Source: Clostridium ragsdalei P11 (lineage in GTDB: Bacteria > Bacillota > Clostridia > Clostridiales > Clostridiaceae). From it: a stretch of DNA of 64,000 nucleotides. This document shows positions 55,442 through 64,000 of this stretch, piece by piece. Position 1 is the stretch's first letter; each line of letters starts with the position of its first letter. The notes beneath the pieces are model-generated. The model was not told the origin of the DNA and made no database searches. It saw only the letters and a list, made by a program, of their open reading frames with translations. The position numbers and the translations under genes are program-made. The DNA lies in contig NZ_LROS01000044.1 in NCBI RefSeq assembly GCF_001675165.1, positions 62,001 to 126,000 on the forward strand, read 5' to 3'.

Positions 55442-57103
55442 TTACTCTCCTAAATCAATTCCATGATATTTCTTTTTTGCTTCCATATCTTTTAACATAT
55501 TAAGTACTTCTGAATTTATATTTCCCACTTTATCATAACTAGAATTTTCTCTTCTTATTTTAAATTTCTTAACTTGTTCCAGCATAATATCCGCCTGACT
55601 TGAAAGTTCTTCACTTGCTGCTGCACTTTCTTCAGATGTAGCACAATTTTCTTGAATCACCTGGGATACCTCCATTATTCCGCTGTTAATCTGCTCTGCA
55701 CCGGTCGCCTGTTCATTAGAAGCTACTGCTATGCTTTCTACAAAATCTGCTACTTTTGCAACTCCTTCTACAATTTCACCAAGAGCTTCGGCCGTTTTAT
55801 TTGCAATTTTAGTACCTGTGTCCACCTTTTTAATGGAATCTTCTATTAATGCAGTAGTTTCTTTTGCAGCATCCCGTGACTTTGCAGCTAAATTTCTTAC
55901 TTCTTCAGCAACTACTGCAAAACCTTTACCATACCTGCCTGCCCTCGCAGCTTCAACAGCAGCGTTTAGAGCCAGAATATTTGTCTGAAAAGCAATATCA
56001 TCTATAGCCTTTATAACCTTAGATATATTACCTGAAGCTGAATTTATATCATCCATACTTTTAAGCATTTCATCCATATGTGAATTTCCCTTAACTGCAT
56101 TATCTTTCACCTGTTCAGTCAATTCATTTGCCTTACCTGCATTACCCGCATTAAGCCTTATTTGTGAAGAAATCTCTTCTACAGAAGCCGTCAATTCCTC
56201 TACAGAACTTGCTTGTTCCGTAGATCCTTGAGAAAGAGCTATACCCGAATCTGATACCTGTTTTGCACTGACAGCCACCTGGTTTGCCGCAGCTTGAATA
56301 TTTGTTACAACTTCATTTAAATTATCATTCATCTTTTTAAATGACCTGGCAAGTATTCCTATTTCATCTTTTCTACTAGTATCTATATTTACATTTAGAT
56401 CTCCATCTGCAACTTTATCTGTAGAAATCATAAGCTCCCTAATTGGTCTTATTATAGATAGTGAAATAATTGTTCCTAGTAATGCAGCAGCAATCACTCC
56501 TATAATTATAAAAATTAAAATAAGTTTTCCACTTGCACTTGCTGTTTTATTATTGCTTACCGATAAGTTTCTTCCATTAGTCTCCTCTAAATTTATAATC
56601 TTTTTTAAACTAGTTCGAACATCGTTCTGTACTGCAGTAATCTTAGTATGAATTAAACTTATTGCACTTTTGTTATCGCCTTTTTTTGCCATATCAATAA
56701 CGTCATTGGATATTTCCATATACTTTGCTTTAGAGGATTTAAGATTATCAACTGCCTCTTTCCCGGAATCAGTCAAAGTTGACTTTGAAAATTCATCTAA
56801 TTGTCTATCAAAATCAGTGCTAAAAGAATTTATCTTATTTACAATTTGATTTATATCCGATTGGTTATCTGCTAAAACAACATCCCTTAAATTTGCTCTT
56901 ATATCCCCAGAAGATAAAGTAACTTCAGTCAATTTTCCCAGCGGAACTGTCATATTTTCATATAATTGAGTGTCTAAATTATTGATTTTATTCATATTGA
57001 TTAATCCAAATATTCCAATTATACACGCTATAAGTACAATTAAAAAAAATCCTACAAATAGCCTTATACCTATTTTTAAATTATTAAATAATTTCACATC
57101 CAT
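55442..57103 (-). CDS. Methyl-accepting chemotaxis protein (MCP1)
   Basis: A receptor of about 553 residues. One N-terminal membrane helix, a periplasmic-side 4-helix-bundle sensor (4[28 protein letters not shown]), a second helix near residue 195, a HAMP domain ([22 protein letters not shown]) and the signalling hairpin with tip [22 protein letters not shown]. It is the last gene of cheY-cheA-cheW-mcp. The cheW stop overlaps an upstream ATG (57118), but AAAGGAG favours 57103. It is very similar to MCP2 at the window edge. Confidence 0.93.
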   Translation of the reverse strand: MDVKLFNNLKIGIRLFVGFFLIVLIACIIGIFGLINMNKINNLDTQLYENMTVPLGKLTEVTLSSGDIRANLRDVVLADNQSDINQIVNKINSFSTDFDRQLDEFSKSTLTDSGKEAVDNLKSSKAKYMEISNDVIDMAKKGDNKSAISLIHTKITAVQNDVRTSLKKIINLEETNGRNLSVSNNKTASASGKLILIFIIIGVIAAALLGTIISLSIIRPIRELMISTDKVADGDLNVNIDTSRKDEIGILARSFKKMNDNLNEVVTNIQAAANQVAVSAKQVSDSGIALSQGSTEQASSVEELTASVEEISSQIRLNAGNAGKANELTEQVKDNAVKGNSHMDEMLKSMDDINSASGNISKVIKAIDDIAFQTNILALNAAVEAARAGRYGKGFAVVAEEVRNLAAKSRDAAKETTALIEDSIKKVDTGTKIANKTAEALGEIVEGVAKVADFVESIAVASNEQATGAEQINSGIMEVSQVIQENCATSEESAAASEELSSQADIMLEQVKKFKIRRENSSYDKVGNINSEVLNMLKDMEAKKKYHGIDLGE

Positions 57104-57117
57104 CCACTCCTTTTGCA

Positions 57118-57609
57118 TTAAATATTACTTAAACTATCTACATCTTCGTGGTTTAACAGTTCGTCACAATCCAAAAGTAGTTTTACATTATTTTGAACTT
57201 TTCCTATACCCTTTATAAACTTATTTTTGATTTTGCTGATTTCAGGAGGGTCTACAATTTCACAATCAGGTATATCTATTACCTCAGATACACCATCTAC
57301 AATAAGTCCTACATAAATCTCTTCAATCTGAATTACAATAATACATGTTCTGTCATTATACTCTATTGGTTTCTTTTTAAATCTTAACCTAATATCCATT
57401 ACAGGTATTATTTTACCTCTTAGGTTTATAATTCCCTTTATGTATTCAGGAAGTTCAGGTATTTCACTTATAGGCTGAACTCCTATTATTTCAATGACAT
57501 ATTTAATTTCTATACCATAAAATTCTTCTTCAAGAGTAAAAGTAAGATATTTATTCTTTTGCGTATCTTCTTCTTCAATTAAGCTATCATCTACTACAAT
57601 TTCTGACAT
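57118..57609 (-). CDS. cheW: CheW coupling protein
   Basis: A 163-residue scaffold linking receptors to CheA. The CheW fold is clear: [49 protein letters not shown] split by a turn, and [10 protein letters not shown]. It follows cheA by 28 bp. GAAAGGAG precedes the ATG. Confidence 0.95.
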   Translation of the reverse strand: MSEIVVDDSLIEEEDTQKNKYLTFTLEEEFYGIEIKYVIEIIGVQPISEIPELPEYIKGIINLRGKIIPVMDIRLRFKKKPIEYNDRTCIIVIQIEEIYVGLIVDGVSEVIDIPDCEIVDPPEISKIKNKFIKGIGKVQNNVKLLLDCDELLNHEDVDSLSNI

Positions 57610-57637
57610 ATTTATATTCTCCTTTCACTGCAAGTTT

Positions 57638-59623
57638 TTATTTTCCAAGCATATTTACAAGTTCACCTATATCAAGTATTAAACTAATACTTCCATCTCC
57701 AAGAAGAGTACATCCTGAAAGTCCATCTATATTTTTTGTTTTTTTTATATAGGTAGGTAAGCACTTTACCACAACCTGCTGTTGTCCAGCTAATTCATCT
57801 GCAAATATGCATAATCCACTATTGTCTTTTTCCACCACGACAATTATTCCATCTTCTAAATTTTTAACACTAGTTTTTATATTATATAATTTGTGTATAC
57901 GGATAAGAGGATAACACTTACCCCTCACCATTATCATTTCGCCGCTATCCATATTAGAAATTAAATTATTTTTTTCCACACTAAAAAGTTCTTTTATAGA
58001 TGTAATAGGAATAGTATAGTATGAATTCCCTACCTTTATATTCATACCATCTATAATTGCAAGGGTTCGAGGTATTTTCATAGTTATGGTAGACCCGCAA
58101 TTCTCCAAACTATCTATTGAAACTGATCCACCTACATTTTGAATATTTTTAACTACTACATCCATACCAACCCCTCTTCCGCTAAATTCTGTAACATTTT
58201 CATTGGTAGAAAAGCCAGGAATAAAGATTAAATTATAGATTTCTTTGTCACTCATTTCTTCTTGACTTTTCTTAAGTATCCCATTTGAAATGGCTTTTTC
58301 TAATATGCTTTTCTTATCTAATCCCCTACCATCGTCTTTCACAATTACAACAACATCATTTCCTTCATTTTTTGCTTCTAAGATAACAGTTCCGTTTTCA
58401 CTTTTCCCAAAGCTTTTTCTATCTTCTATTGATTCTATTCCATGATCAATAGAATTACGTACTAAATGCATAAGAGGATCTGATATATGTTCAATTATAT
58501 TTTTATCTACCTCAGTATCCTCTCCAATTAATTTTAAGTGAACTTGTTTTTTTAACTTTTTACTCATATCATGTACTATACGATTCATTTTGTGAAATAT
58601 CACGGATATAGGAACCATCCTTACAGACATTATCACATCCTGAAGCTCACTTGTAATTTTATGAAGCTGCCTTGAGGATTTTTCAAAATTACTTAATTTC
58701 ATTCCTCTCAAATCAGGATTTTGGGTAACCATAGCTTCAGCAATAACCATTTCCTCTACTAAATACATCAATTTATCTAACTTGTCCACTTTTACATTTA
58801 TAAAATCTTGTATAATTGATTTATCCTTCGTATTTTCACCATATACGTTTGTGCTCTGATTGGGTTTAGTAGATTGATGAAACTGTTCAGCATCTTCTAG
58901 TTTTTCAAGTTTAAAGGTTTTCAAAAAAACTGTCTGGTTTAAAATTTCAGAAACTTCATCATAAGACTTACTGGATTTTATAAATACTTTAAAACCGCTC
59001 TCATGTATTGTTTTACAGGTATCATCATTTTCCATTATATCCTTAGGTATATAATTAACTTTCTCTGCAAATTCTTTCAAAGTTTCTACTACAGTATATG
59101 CTCTTAAGTTTTCCATTTCACAGTCATCTTCAAAAAATATAAGTGTCTCATATCTATTAGTCAATTTGACTTCTTCATTTATATTCTCTCTACTAATATT
59201 CTCTTTAGGGCTTTGATCTTGTAACTCTATAAGAAAATTTTTATTGTACTCTATTATAAAATCACAGTTTCCGTCCACTTTATCCCCTTTTTTTATTTTT
59301 TCAAGTTCTACCTTTATAAAATCCACACATTTTAAAATCAAGTCTGATAAACTTTCGTAATCTACATCTTTAGGTTTCTCTTCTCTGAGAAAATAAAACA
59401 AATCTTCTATAGAATGAGCCGACTTTGAAATATATTCATAGGACATCATAGCAGAAGATCCTTTAATTGTATGCATAATGCGAAATATCTCATTGATAAT
59501 TTCTTCCGAATAGCAATTTCCACTTTCATTTTCTAATATCAACGTTTCAAGTTGATCAATAAGCTGGGATGTTTCAAATATATAGGATTCAAGTATGACA
59601 TCATCTGAACTTTTATCTGACAC
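57638..59623 (-). CDS. cheA: CheA chemotaxis histidine kinase
   Basis: A 661-residue kinase with P1 Hpt domain (phospho-His H51 in IMHTIKGSSAMM), P2 region about 150-225, P3 dimerisation (DFINVKVDKLDKLMYLVEEMV), P4 ATPase (HLVRNSIDHGIE; KDDGRGLDKK; GRGVGMDVV) and C-terminal CheW-like P5. It phosphorylates the CheY at 59649 and CheB at 61539. The start is GTG after GGTGGTGG. Confidence 0.96.
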   Translation of the reverse strand: MSDKSSDDVILESYIFETSQLIDQLETLILENESGNCYSEEIINEIFRIMHTIKGSSAMMSYEYISKSAHSIEDLFYFLREEKPKDVDYESLSDLILKCVDFIKVELEKIKKGDKVDGNCDFIIEYNKNFLIELQDQSPKENISRENINEEVKLTNRYETLIFFEDDCEMENLRAYTVVETLKEFAEKVNYIPKDIMENDDTCKTIHESGFKVFIKSSKSYDEVSEILNQTVFLKTFKLEKLEDAEQFHQSTKPNQSTNVYGENTKDKSIIQDFINVKVDKLDKLMYLVEEMVIAEAMVTQNPDLRGMKLSNFEKSSRQLHKITSELQDVIMSVRMVPISVIFHKMNRIVHDMSKKLKKQVHLKLIGEDTEVDKNIIEHISDPLMHLVRNSIDHGIESIEDRKSFGKSENGTVILEAKNEGNDVVVIVKDDGRGLDKKSILEKAISNGILKKSQEEMSDKEIYNLIFIPGFSTNENVTEFSGRGVGMDVVVKNIQNVGGSVSIDSLENCGSTITMKIPRTLAIIDGMNIKVGNSYYTIPITSIKELFSVEKNNLISNMDSGEMIMVRGKCYPLIRIHKLYNIKTSVKNLEDGIIVVVEKDNSGLCIFADELAGQQQVVVKCLPTYIKKTKNIDGLSGCTLLGDGSISLILDIGELVNMLGK

Positions 59624-59648
59624 AATTTACCACCACCAGTTTTAATAT

Positions 59649-60011
59649 TTAGACTGATAATACTTTATTAAGTGCTTTAACCAATTGATCCTCCTTAAAA
59701 GGTTTAACAATAAATGACCTAGCACCACTGACTATTGCCCTTTTAACCATAGCTTCTTGTCCCATTGAAGTTATCATAACAACCTTAGCTTTATTATCAT
59801 GTTCTCTGATTTTTTTAAGTGCCTCAATTCCATCCATATCAGGCATTGTAATATCCATTGTTACAATATCAGGATTATATTGCTTATATTTAAAAATTGC
59901 TGAAGCTCCATTTTCAGCTTCTCCAACAACCTCAAATCCATTTCTAGCAAGCATAGCCTTTAGAGATATTCTCATAAAAGATGCATCATCAACAATAAGT
60001 ATTTTAGGCAT
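59649..60011 (-). CDS. cheY: CheY response regulator
   Basis: A 120-residue stand-alone receiver. Phospho-acceptor is D53 (DIVTMDITMPDMDG), acidic pocket D8-D9 (ILIVDDASFMR), and the conserved Lys is in FIVKPF. Thr in VMITSMG. It directs the flagellar motor switch. It is the first gene of the cheY-A-W-mcp operon; AAGGAGG precedes the ATG. Confidence 0.95.
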   Translation of the reverse strand: MPKILIVDDASFMRISLKAMLARNGFEVVGEAENGASAIFKYKQYNPDIVTMDITMPDMDGIEALKKIREHDNKAKVVMITSMGQEAMVKRAIVSGARSFIVKPFKEDQLVKALNKVLSV

Positions 60012-60272
60012 AAATTTGTCCTCCTTATATTAACGCATTGACTGTTTTTATAAAAGATTTTGTAAGGTAAACTATTGATAAAAAGTATTAATTTGGTAAT
60101 CGTTGACTTAAATTTACTGGCATTAAAATTAAAAATATTATTTATATTACTTATATTCGTTTATAACATCTACATCTATATACATATTCCTTTATTTTTT
60201 GCTTTTTATTATAAAAAATATAATTGTATTAAAATTTGCATTATTTTTATACCATTTATTGTATACCTATTT

Positions 60273-60456
60273 TTTATCCGATGACTACCTGCTCTAATAC
60301 GCCCACTTCTCCAAGTGGGCGTAAAGAGCAGCTACGTCCCTGGATAACGATTTTCCCTAAAGGATAACGCCTTCTAAGTGCTGAAGCACTAAGAATCCTG
60401 TTAATAAGCATCAGGTGGAGTCAAAACTCCATCTGATACCAAGAACTCTGTTTATG
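60273..60456 (-). repeat. Structured dispersed element, subtype B (copy B2, longest)
   Basis: Reverse copy of B1 (5246-5381). The core matches almost base for base, with TTATCC/GGATAA, GAC/GTC-type and CTGCTCT/AGAGCAG stems; here the inner hairpin is perfect (TACGCCCACTT...AAGTGGGCGTA). It carries about 50 extra bases with another hairpin (CTAAGTGCTGAAGCACTAAG) between the core and the CATCAGGTGGAG...CTCCATCTGATG hairpin. A small open frame at 60075-60284 upstream is hydrophobic but not a credible gene. Confidence 0.75.
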
Positions 60457-60501
60457 TTTTTGTCTTAATACCTTTTGAAAATAGTATAATATTAGTAAAT
60501 C

Positions 60502-60719
60502 AACTTTTGCAGTTTAAAAAAATTACGATGTAATTTTCTTAAAGAATAAAGTCCAAAGTTCAAATATTAAATAAGGATAATTTTCTTCCTAACGTCAGAA
60601 AATATTAAAATTATGGATTTCCTGAGATACGATGGAAATCATCTTTATTTGTTCTTTGCTATTTGAACTTTATTATTTTCAAAAGCTTTGCTTCGTAATT
60701 TTTTATATTAAGTCCAAAT
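60502..60719. repeat. Inverted-repeat element R4 (near twin of R2)
   Basis: AAAGAATAAAGTCCAAAG at the left pairs with TTTGAACTTTATT at the right; the core is GATAATTTTCTTCC, then TAACGTCAGAAAATATT. It aligns end to end with R2 at 44989-45205, with scattered substitutions. It lies just upstream of the SDR gene. Together with B2 it fills most of the 60012-60759 gap; 60075-60270 holds nothing I can support. Confidence 0.7.
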
Positions 60720-60759
60720 TTTATATGTTCGAAAGTTGAATTAGTTAAAGGAGGATACT

Positions 60760-61542
60760 ATGAACTTAAATGGAAAACGAATTATAATTACAGGTGCTTC
60801 TTCTGGTATTGGAGGAGAACTCCTAAAAATGCTGGCAAAATATAATACTACAATTATTGCAGTGGGACGAAATATAGAAAACATACCTGATATAAATAAT
60901 AAAATAACTCCCTATAAATGTGATGTATCTCAGAAAGAAAACATAGATAAATTATTTGACTTTGCTCTAAAAAAGATGGGAGGAATAGATCTATTCATTG
61001 GAAATGCAGGTTTTGCCTATTGTGAAGAACTAAACAAAGCTGATTGGGATCATATAGAAAATATTTTTAAAACAAACGTAATTTCACCAATATACTCCTT
61101 TGAAAAAATGAAAGAGCTAAATAAGGGAAGGCGTTATACTGTAGTAATAACCTGTTCTGCAGTAAGCCATGTGCCCCTTCCCGGTTATGCCCTTTATTGT
61201 TCAACAAAAGCAGCTATAGACCACTTTGCTCACACATACCGTTTTGAAAAAAATGACAGAGGGAAACTCACTCTTGTTTATCCAGTAGCAACTGCATCAA
61301 ATTTTTTTAAGAATGCAGGTGAAAAAGCACCCATTCCATTCCCTATTCATCCACCTAAATGGGTAGCCTTCTGTATGCTCATAGGTATAAAGTTTAACTT
61401 TCATTCCGTTTACCCTTCACCTTTATATGCCCTTAGTTATTACACTATAAATCGTGTTTTTCCATTCATTTATGGTATATATGATATTATAAACGCACTA
61501 GTATTTAAAATATGGGCAAAAAAGCATAGAACTCATAGTTAG
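60760..61542 (+). CDS. Short-chain dehydrogenase/reductase
   Basis: A 260-residue classical SDR. The NAD(P) motif is TGASSGIGGELL, NAGFAY is the NAG motif, and the catalytic Ser/Tyr/Lys are in TCSAVSHVPLPGYALYCSTK. The substrate is unknown. It is transcribed against the surrounding chemotaxis genes, and its stop overlaps the cheB stop by 4 bp. The position with adjacent repeat elements suggests insertion into a former contiguous che operon. AAAGGAGG precedes the ATG. Confidence 0.88.
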   Translation: MNLNGKRIIITGASSGIGGELLKMLAKYNTTIIAVGRNIENIPDINNKITPYKCDVSQKENIDKLFDFALKKMGGIDLFIGNAGFAYCEELNKADWDHIENIFKTNVISPIYSFEKMKELNKGRRYTVVITCSAVSHVPLPGYALYCSTKAAIDHFAHTYRFEKNDRGKLTLVYPVATASNFFKNAGEKAPIPFPIHPPKWVAFCMLIGIKFNFHSVYPSPLYALSYYTINRVFPFIYGIYDIINALVFKIWAKKHRTHS

Positions 61543-62558
61543 CGCAGCATACCAAACAGCACCTCAGGTATATTATCAAGAGATACTTGTTTTTCTACAG
61601 CTCCTATTTCGTAGGCAACTTTTGGCATGCCATATACTACAGATGATTTCTCATCTTGTCCAATAGTTTGAGCTCCTTTTCTCCTCATATAACGAAGTCC
61701 CTTAGCCCCATCATAGCCCATACCAGTAAGTATAATACCAATTGCATTTTTAGAGGCTTCCTTTGCTACCGATTCAAAAAGTACATCAACAGAAGGGCAA
61801 TGTCCATTGACTTTTTCACCACGAAATAGTTGAATCTTATACTTATTTCCAATCCTTTTAATGGTCATATGTTTATCACCAGGGGCAATTAATACCTTTC
61901 CCGTTTCAACATACTCCCCACCTTGTGCCTCTCTTACTTGTAATTTTGTTTGACTATTAAGTCTTTCTGCAAACATTCTTGAAAAGACAGGTGGTATATG
62001 CTGTACAATTAAAATACCAGGCATGTTTTCAGGAAATGTTTTAAGTATATTGTATACAGCTTCAGTACCTCCTGTAGATGATCCTATTGCAATTATCTTA
62101 TTTGTGTTAATTTGCTGACTTATATTAAATGAAACTGATTTCTTTTTTTTGCCAGATACTACATTTACACCATAGCACGTATTGATCTTTTCTATCAAAG
62201 TGCCTATAAAATCTTTTACACTATTTGTAGATTGTACATCTGGCTTTGAAACAAAATCTACAGCACCTGCTTCCATTGCATCTACTAATGATTTATTTAT
62301 AGAACTTACAACTATTATAGGAAGTGGATACTGTGGAAGCAATCTTTTTATAAACTCAATGCCATTCATCTTTGGCATCTGCACATCACATATCATCACA
62401 TCAGGATGAAATTCAAGTATTTTATCCCTGGCATCAAAAGGATCAACTGCTTTAGCTACTACTTCTATATATGGTTCAGAAGAAATGCCCATGGATATAA
62501 CTTCTCTAAACACTAAACTGTCATCGACAATTAGAACCCTTATTTTTTTTGCCTCCAT
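61539..62558 (-). CDS. cheB: CheB protein-glutamate methylesterase
   Basis: A 339-residue protein with N-terminal receiver (phospho-Asp D58 in MICDVQMPKMNG) and C-terminal methylesterase (Ser in GSSTGGTEAVY, His in VQHIPPVFS, Asp in LTGMGYDGAKG). It removes methyl groups from MCPs for adaptation. The ATG at 62558 after AAAGGAAAAG is favoured. No cheR, cheC or cheD is in the window. Confidence 0.95.
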   Translation of the reverse strand: MEAKKIRVLIVDDSLVFREVISMGISSEPYIEVVAKAVDPFDARDKILEFHPDVMICDVQMPKMNGIEFIKRLLPQYPLPIIVVSSINKSLVDAMEAGAVDFVSKPDVQSTNSVKDFIGTLIEKINTCYGVNVVSGKKKKSVSFNISQQINTNKIIAIGSSTGGTEAVYNILKTFPENMPGILIVQHIPPVFSRMFAERLNSQTKLQVREAQGGEYVETGKVLIAPGDKHMTIKRIGNKYKIQLFRGEKVNGHCPSVDVLFESVAKEASKNAIGIILTGMGYDGAKGLRYMRRKGAQTIGQDEKSSVVYGMPKVAYEIGAVEKQVSLDNIPEVLFGMLR

Positions 62559-62634
62559 TTTGTCTTTTCCTTTCTGTAAATAGAATGATTTAAAATGACC
62601 AATAGGCATGCAGCTAACTGCCTATTGGAACTAT

Positions 62635-64000
62635 TTAATATTCTTCGTCACCTAAATCAATTTTTCCATGATATTTCTTTTTTGACTTCATATCTTTTAA
62701 CATGTTAAGCACTTCTGGATTTATATTTTCCATTTTATCATAACTAGAATTTGCTCTTCTTATTTTAAATTTTTTAACCTGTTCTAGCATAATATCTGCC
62801 TGACTTGAAAGTTCTTCACTTGCTGATGCACTTTCTTCAGCTGTAGCAGAATTTTCTTGAATCACCTGGGATACCTCCATTATTCCGCTATTAATCTGTT
62901 CTGCACCAGTCGCCTGTTCATTAGAAGCTTCTGCTATGCTTTCCACAAAATCTGCTACTTTTGTAACTCCTTCTACAATTTCACCAAGAGCTTCAGCCGT
63001 TTCATTTGCAATTTTAGTACCTGTATCCACTTTTTTAATGGAATCTTCTATTAATGCAGTAGTTTCTTTTGCAGCATCCCGTGATTTTGCAGCTAAATTT
63101 CTTACTTCTTCAGCAACTACTGCAAATCCTTTACCATATTTACCTGCCCTTGCAGCCTCAACCGCAGCATTTAAAGCTAAAATGTTTGTTTGAAAAGCAA
63201 TATCATCTATAGCCTTTATAACTTTAGATATATTGCCTGAAGCTGCATTTATATCATCCATACTTTTAAGCATTTCCTTCATATGTGAATTTCCCTTAAC
63301 TGCATTAACTTTCACGTGTTCAGTAAGCTTATTTGCCTTGCCTGCATTATCTGCATTGAGTTTTATTTGTGAAGAAATCTCTTCCACAGAAGCTGTCAGT
63401 TCCTCCACAGAACTTGCTTGTTCCGTAGAACCTTCTGAAAGAGCTATACCTGAATCTGATACTTGTTTAGCCCCAGCAGCTACCTGGTTTGCTGCAGCTT
63501 CAATATTGGTTATAACTTCATTTAAACTATCTGACATCTTTTTAAATGACTTTGAAAGTATTCCCACTTCATCTTTTCCACTAGTATTTATATGTACATT
63601 TAAATCCCCACTTGCAATTTTATTTGCAGATACCATGAGTTCTTTAATAGGCCTTATTATAGATAATGAAATAATTGTTCCTAGTAATGCAGCAGCGGCC
63701 ATTCCTATAATTATAAAAATTATAATTAATTTTCCACTTGCACTTGCCGTTTTATCATTACTCTCTGAAAAACTTTTGGCACTACTTTCCTCTAAATTTA
63801 TAATCACTTTTAAGCTATTTGCCACATCATTCTGTGCCGCAGCAAGCTTACTATTAAGTAAATTTATTTCGCTTTTGTTATTTCCGTTTTTTGACTTTTC
63901 CATGATTTCATTAGCTATTTCCATATACTTTGCTTTAGAGGATTTAAGATTATCAACTGCCTCTTTCCCAGAATCAGTCAAAGTTGACTTTGAAAATTCA
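62635..64000 (-). CDS. Methyl-accepting chemotaxis protein (MCP2), 5' end outside the window
   Basis: C-terminal 454 or so residues of a receptor. The visible part covers the end of a 4HB sensor, the second membrane helix, HAMP ([22 protein letters not shown]) and the signalling domain with [22 protein letters not shown]. It is nearly identical to MCP1 through HAMP and the signalling domain and less so in the sensor part. So the two are recent duplicates that may sense different ligands. It ends 26 bp before the cheB leader. Confidence 0.92.
   Translation of the reverse strand, partial: EFSKSTLTDSGKEAVDNLKSSKAKYMEIANEIMEKSKNGNNKSEINLLNSKLAAAQNDVANSLKVIINLEESSAKSFSESNDKTASASGKLIIIFIIIGMAAAALLGTIISLSIIRPIKELMVSANKIASGDLNVHINTSGKDEVGILSKSFKKMSDSLNEVITNIEAAANQVAAGAKQVSDSGIALSEGSTEQASSVEELTASVEEISSQIKLNADNAGKANKLTEHVKVNAVKGNSHMKEMLKSMDDINAASGNISKVIKAIDDIAFQTNILALNAAVEAARAGKYGKGFAVVAEEVRNLAAKSRDAAKETTALIEDSIKKVDTGTKIANETAEALGEIVEGVTKVADFVESIAEASNEQATGAEQINSGIMEVSQVIQENSATAEESASASEELSSQADIMLEQVKKFKIRRANSSYDKMENINPEVLNMLKDMKSKKKYHGKIDLGDEEY

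Noticed and set aside
60075-60284. Hydrophobic 69-codon frame upstream of cheY
   Set aside because: AT-rich with no ribosome site; its 3' end runs into the B2 element. Likely chance.
1-64000. tRNA, rRNA, CRISPR arrays, or intact insertion sequences
   Set aside because: Intergenic regions were read for cloverleaf ends, regularly spaced repeats and transposase frames; none was convincing.

Overview
The window is AT-rich DNA from a spore-forming, anaerobic Firmicute, almost certainly a Clostridium (sensu stricto). The evidence is an alpha/beta-type small acid-soluble spore protein, a Spo0E-like sporulation phosphatase, a SpoVB-like flippase, an HPr kinase, flavodiiron and hemerythrin oxygen-defence proteins, strong AGGAGG ribosome sites and clostridial codon use. 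The lactate cluster is of the type described in acetogens, so a C. ljungdahlii/C. kluyveri-like relative is plausible, but the species cannot be fixed by reading alone. No rRNA, tRNA, CRISPR array, prophage or intact transposase was seen.

Layout. 1-1.7 kb: arginine biosynthesis (argJ 5' part, argC). 2-7.9 kb: SNF2/SWIM helicase, RsuA-type pseudouridine synthase with a frameshifted ywbE-like gene, hemerythrin protein, LysM protein. 7.9-15.3 kb: a complete lct locus (lactate dehydrogenase, EtfA with an extra Fe-S domain, EtfB, LarA-type lactate racemase, lactate permease, FadR/GntR regulator) with a palindromic operator and two perfect palindromes. 15.4-28.9 kb: DEDD exonuclease-like proteins, HAD phosphatase, Fur-box controlled feoA-feoB plus a Cys-rich FeoB-associated peptide, CBS protein, argS, galE, PH-domain membrane pair, ArsR regulator, glycerophosphodiester phosphodiesterase, and a permease behind a lysine riboswitch. 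29-38.9 kb: membrane MutS-like ATPase, bacteriohemerythrin, holin-like protein, SASP, PHP phosphoesterase, M18 aminopeptidase, CorA, folate cyclo-ligase, HPr kinase. 39-51 kb: DnaA-box-like array before a Spo0E-like gene, arginase, flavodiiron protein, HelD-like helicase, peptide deformylase, radical SAM protein, phospholipase C-like protein, membrane-tethered propeller, SpoVB-like flippase. 51.5-55.4 kb: FMN riboswitch and ribD-ribE-ribBA-ribH. 55.4-64 kb: chemotaxis cluster (MCP, CheW, CheA, CheY, CheB, second MCP) with a divergent SDR gene inserted.

How they work together. The lct genes would take up lactate, interconvert its isomers and oxidise it with NAD, using electron confurcation to overcome the unfavourable potential. 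Riboflavin synthesis supplies the flavins that LctBCD and the flavodiiron protein need. FeoAB supplies iron. Two hemerythrins and the flavodiiron protein fit oxygen protection.

The most unusual non-coding content is a dispersed, structured repeat family (copies at 5.2, 7.8, 10.6, 14.6, 38.9 and 60.3 kb). Its two subtypes show compensatory changes in three stems. Two or three copies lie inside the lct locus and supply stop codons to neighbouring genes. A second family of inverted-repeat elements (26, 33, 35.7, 45, 51.4 and 60.6 kb) shares a core but has different arm sequences. A third notable site is four DnaA-box-like 9-mers at 11-12 bp phasing upstream of the Spo0E-like gene.
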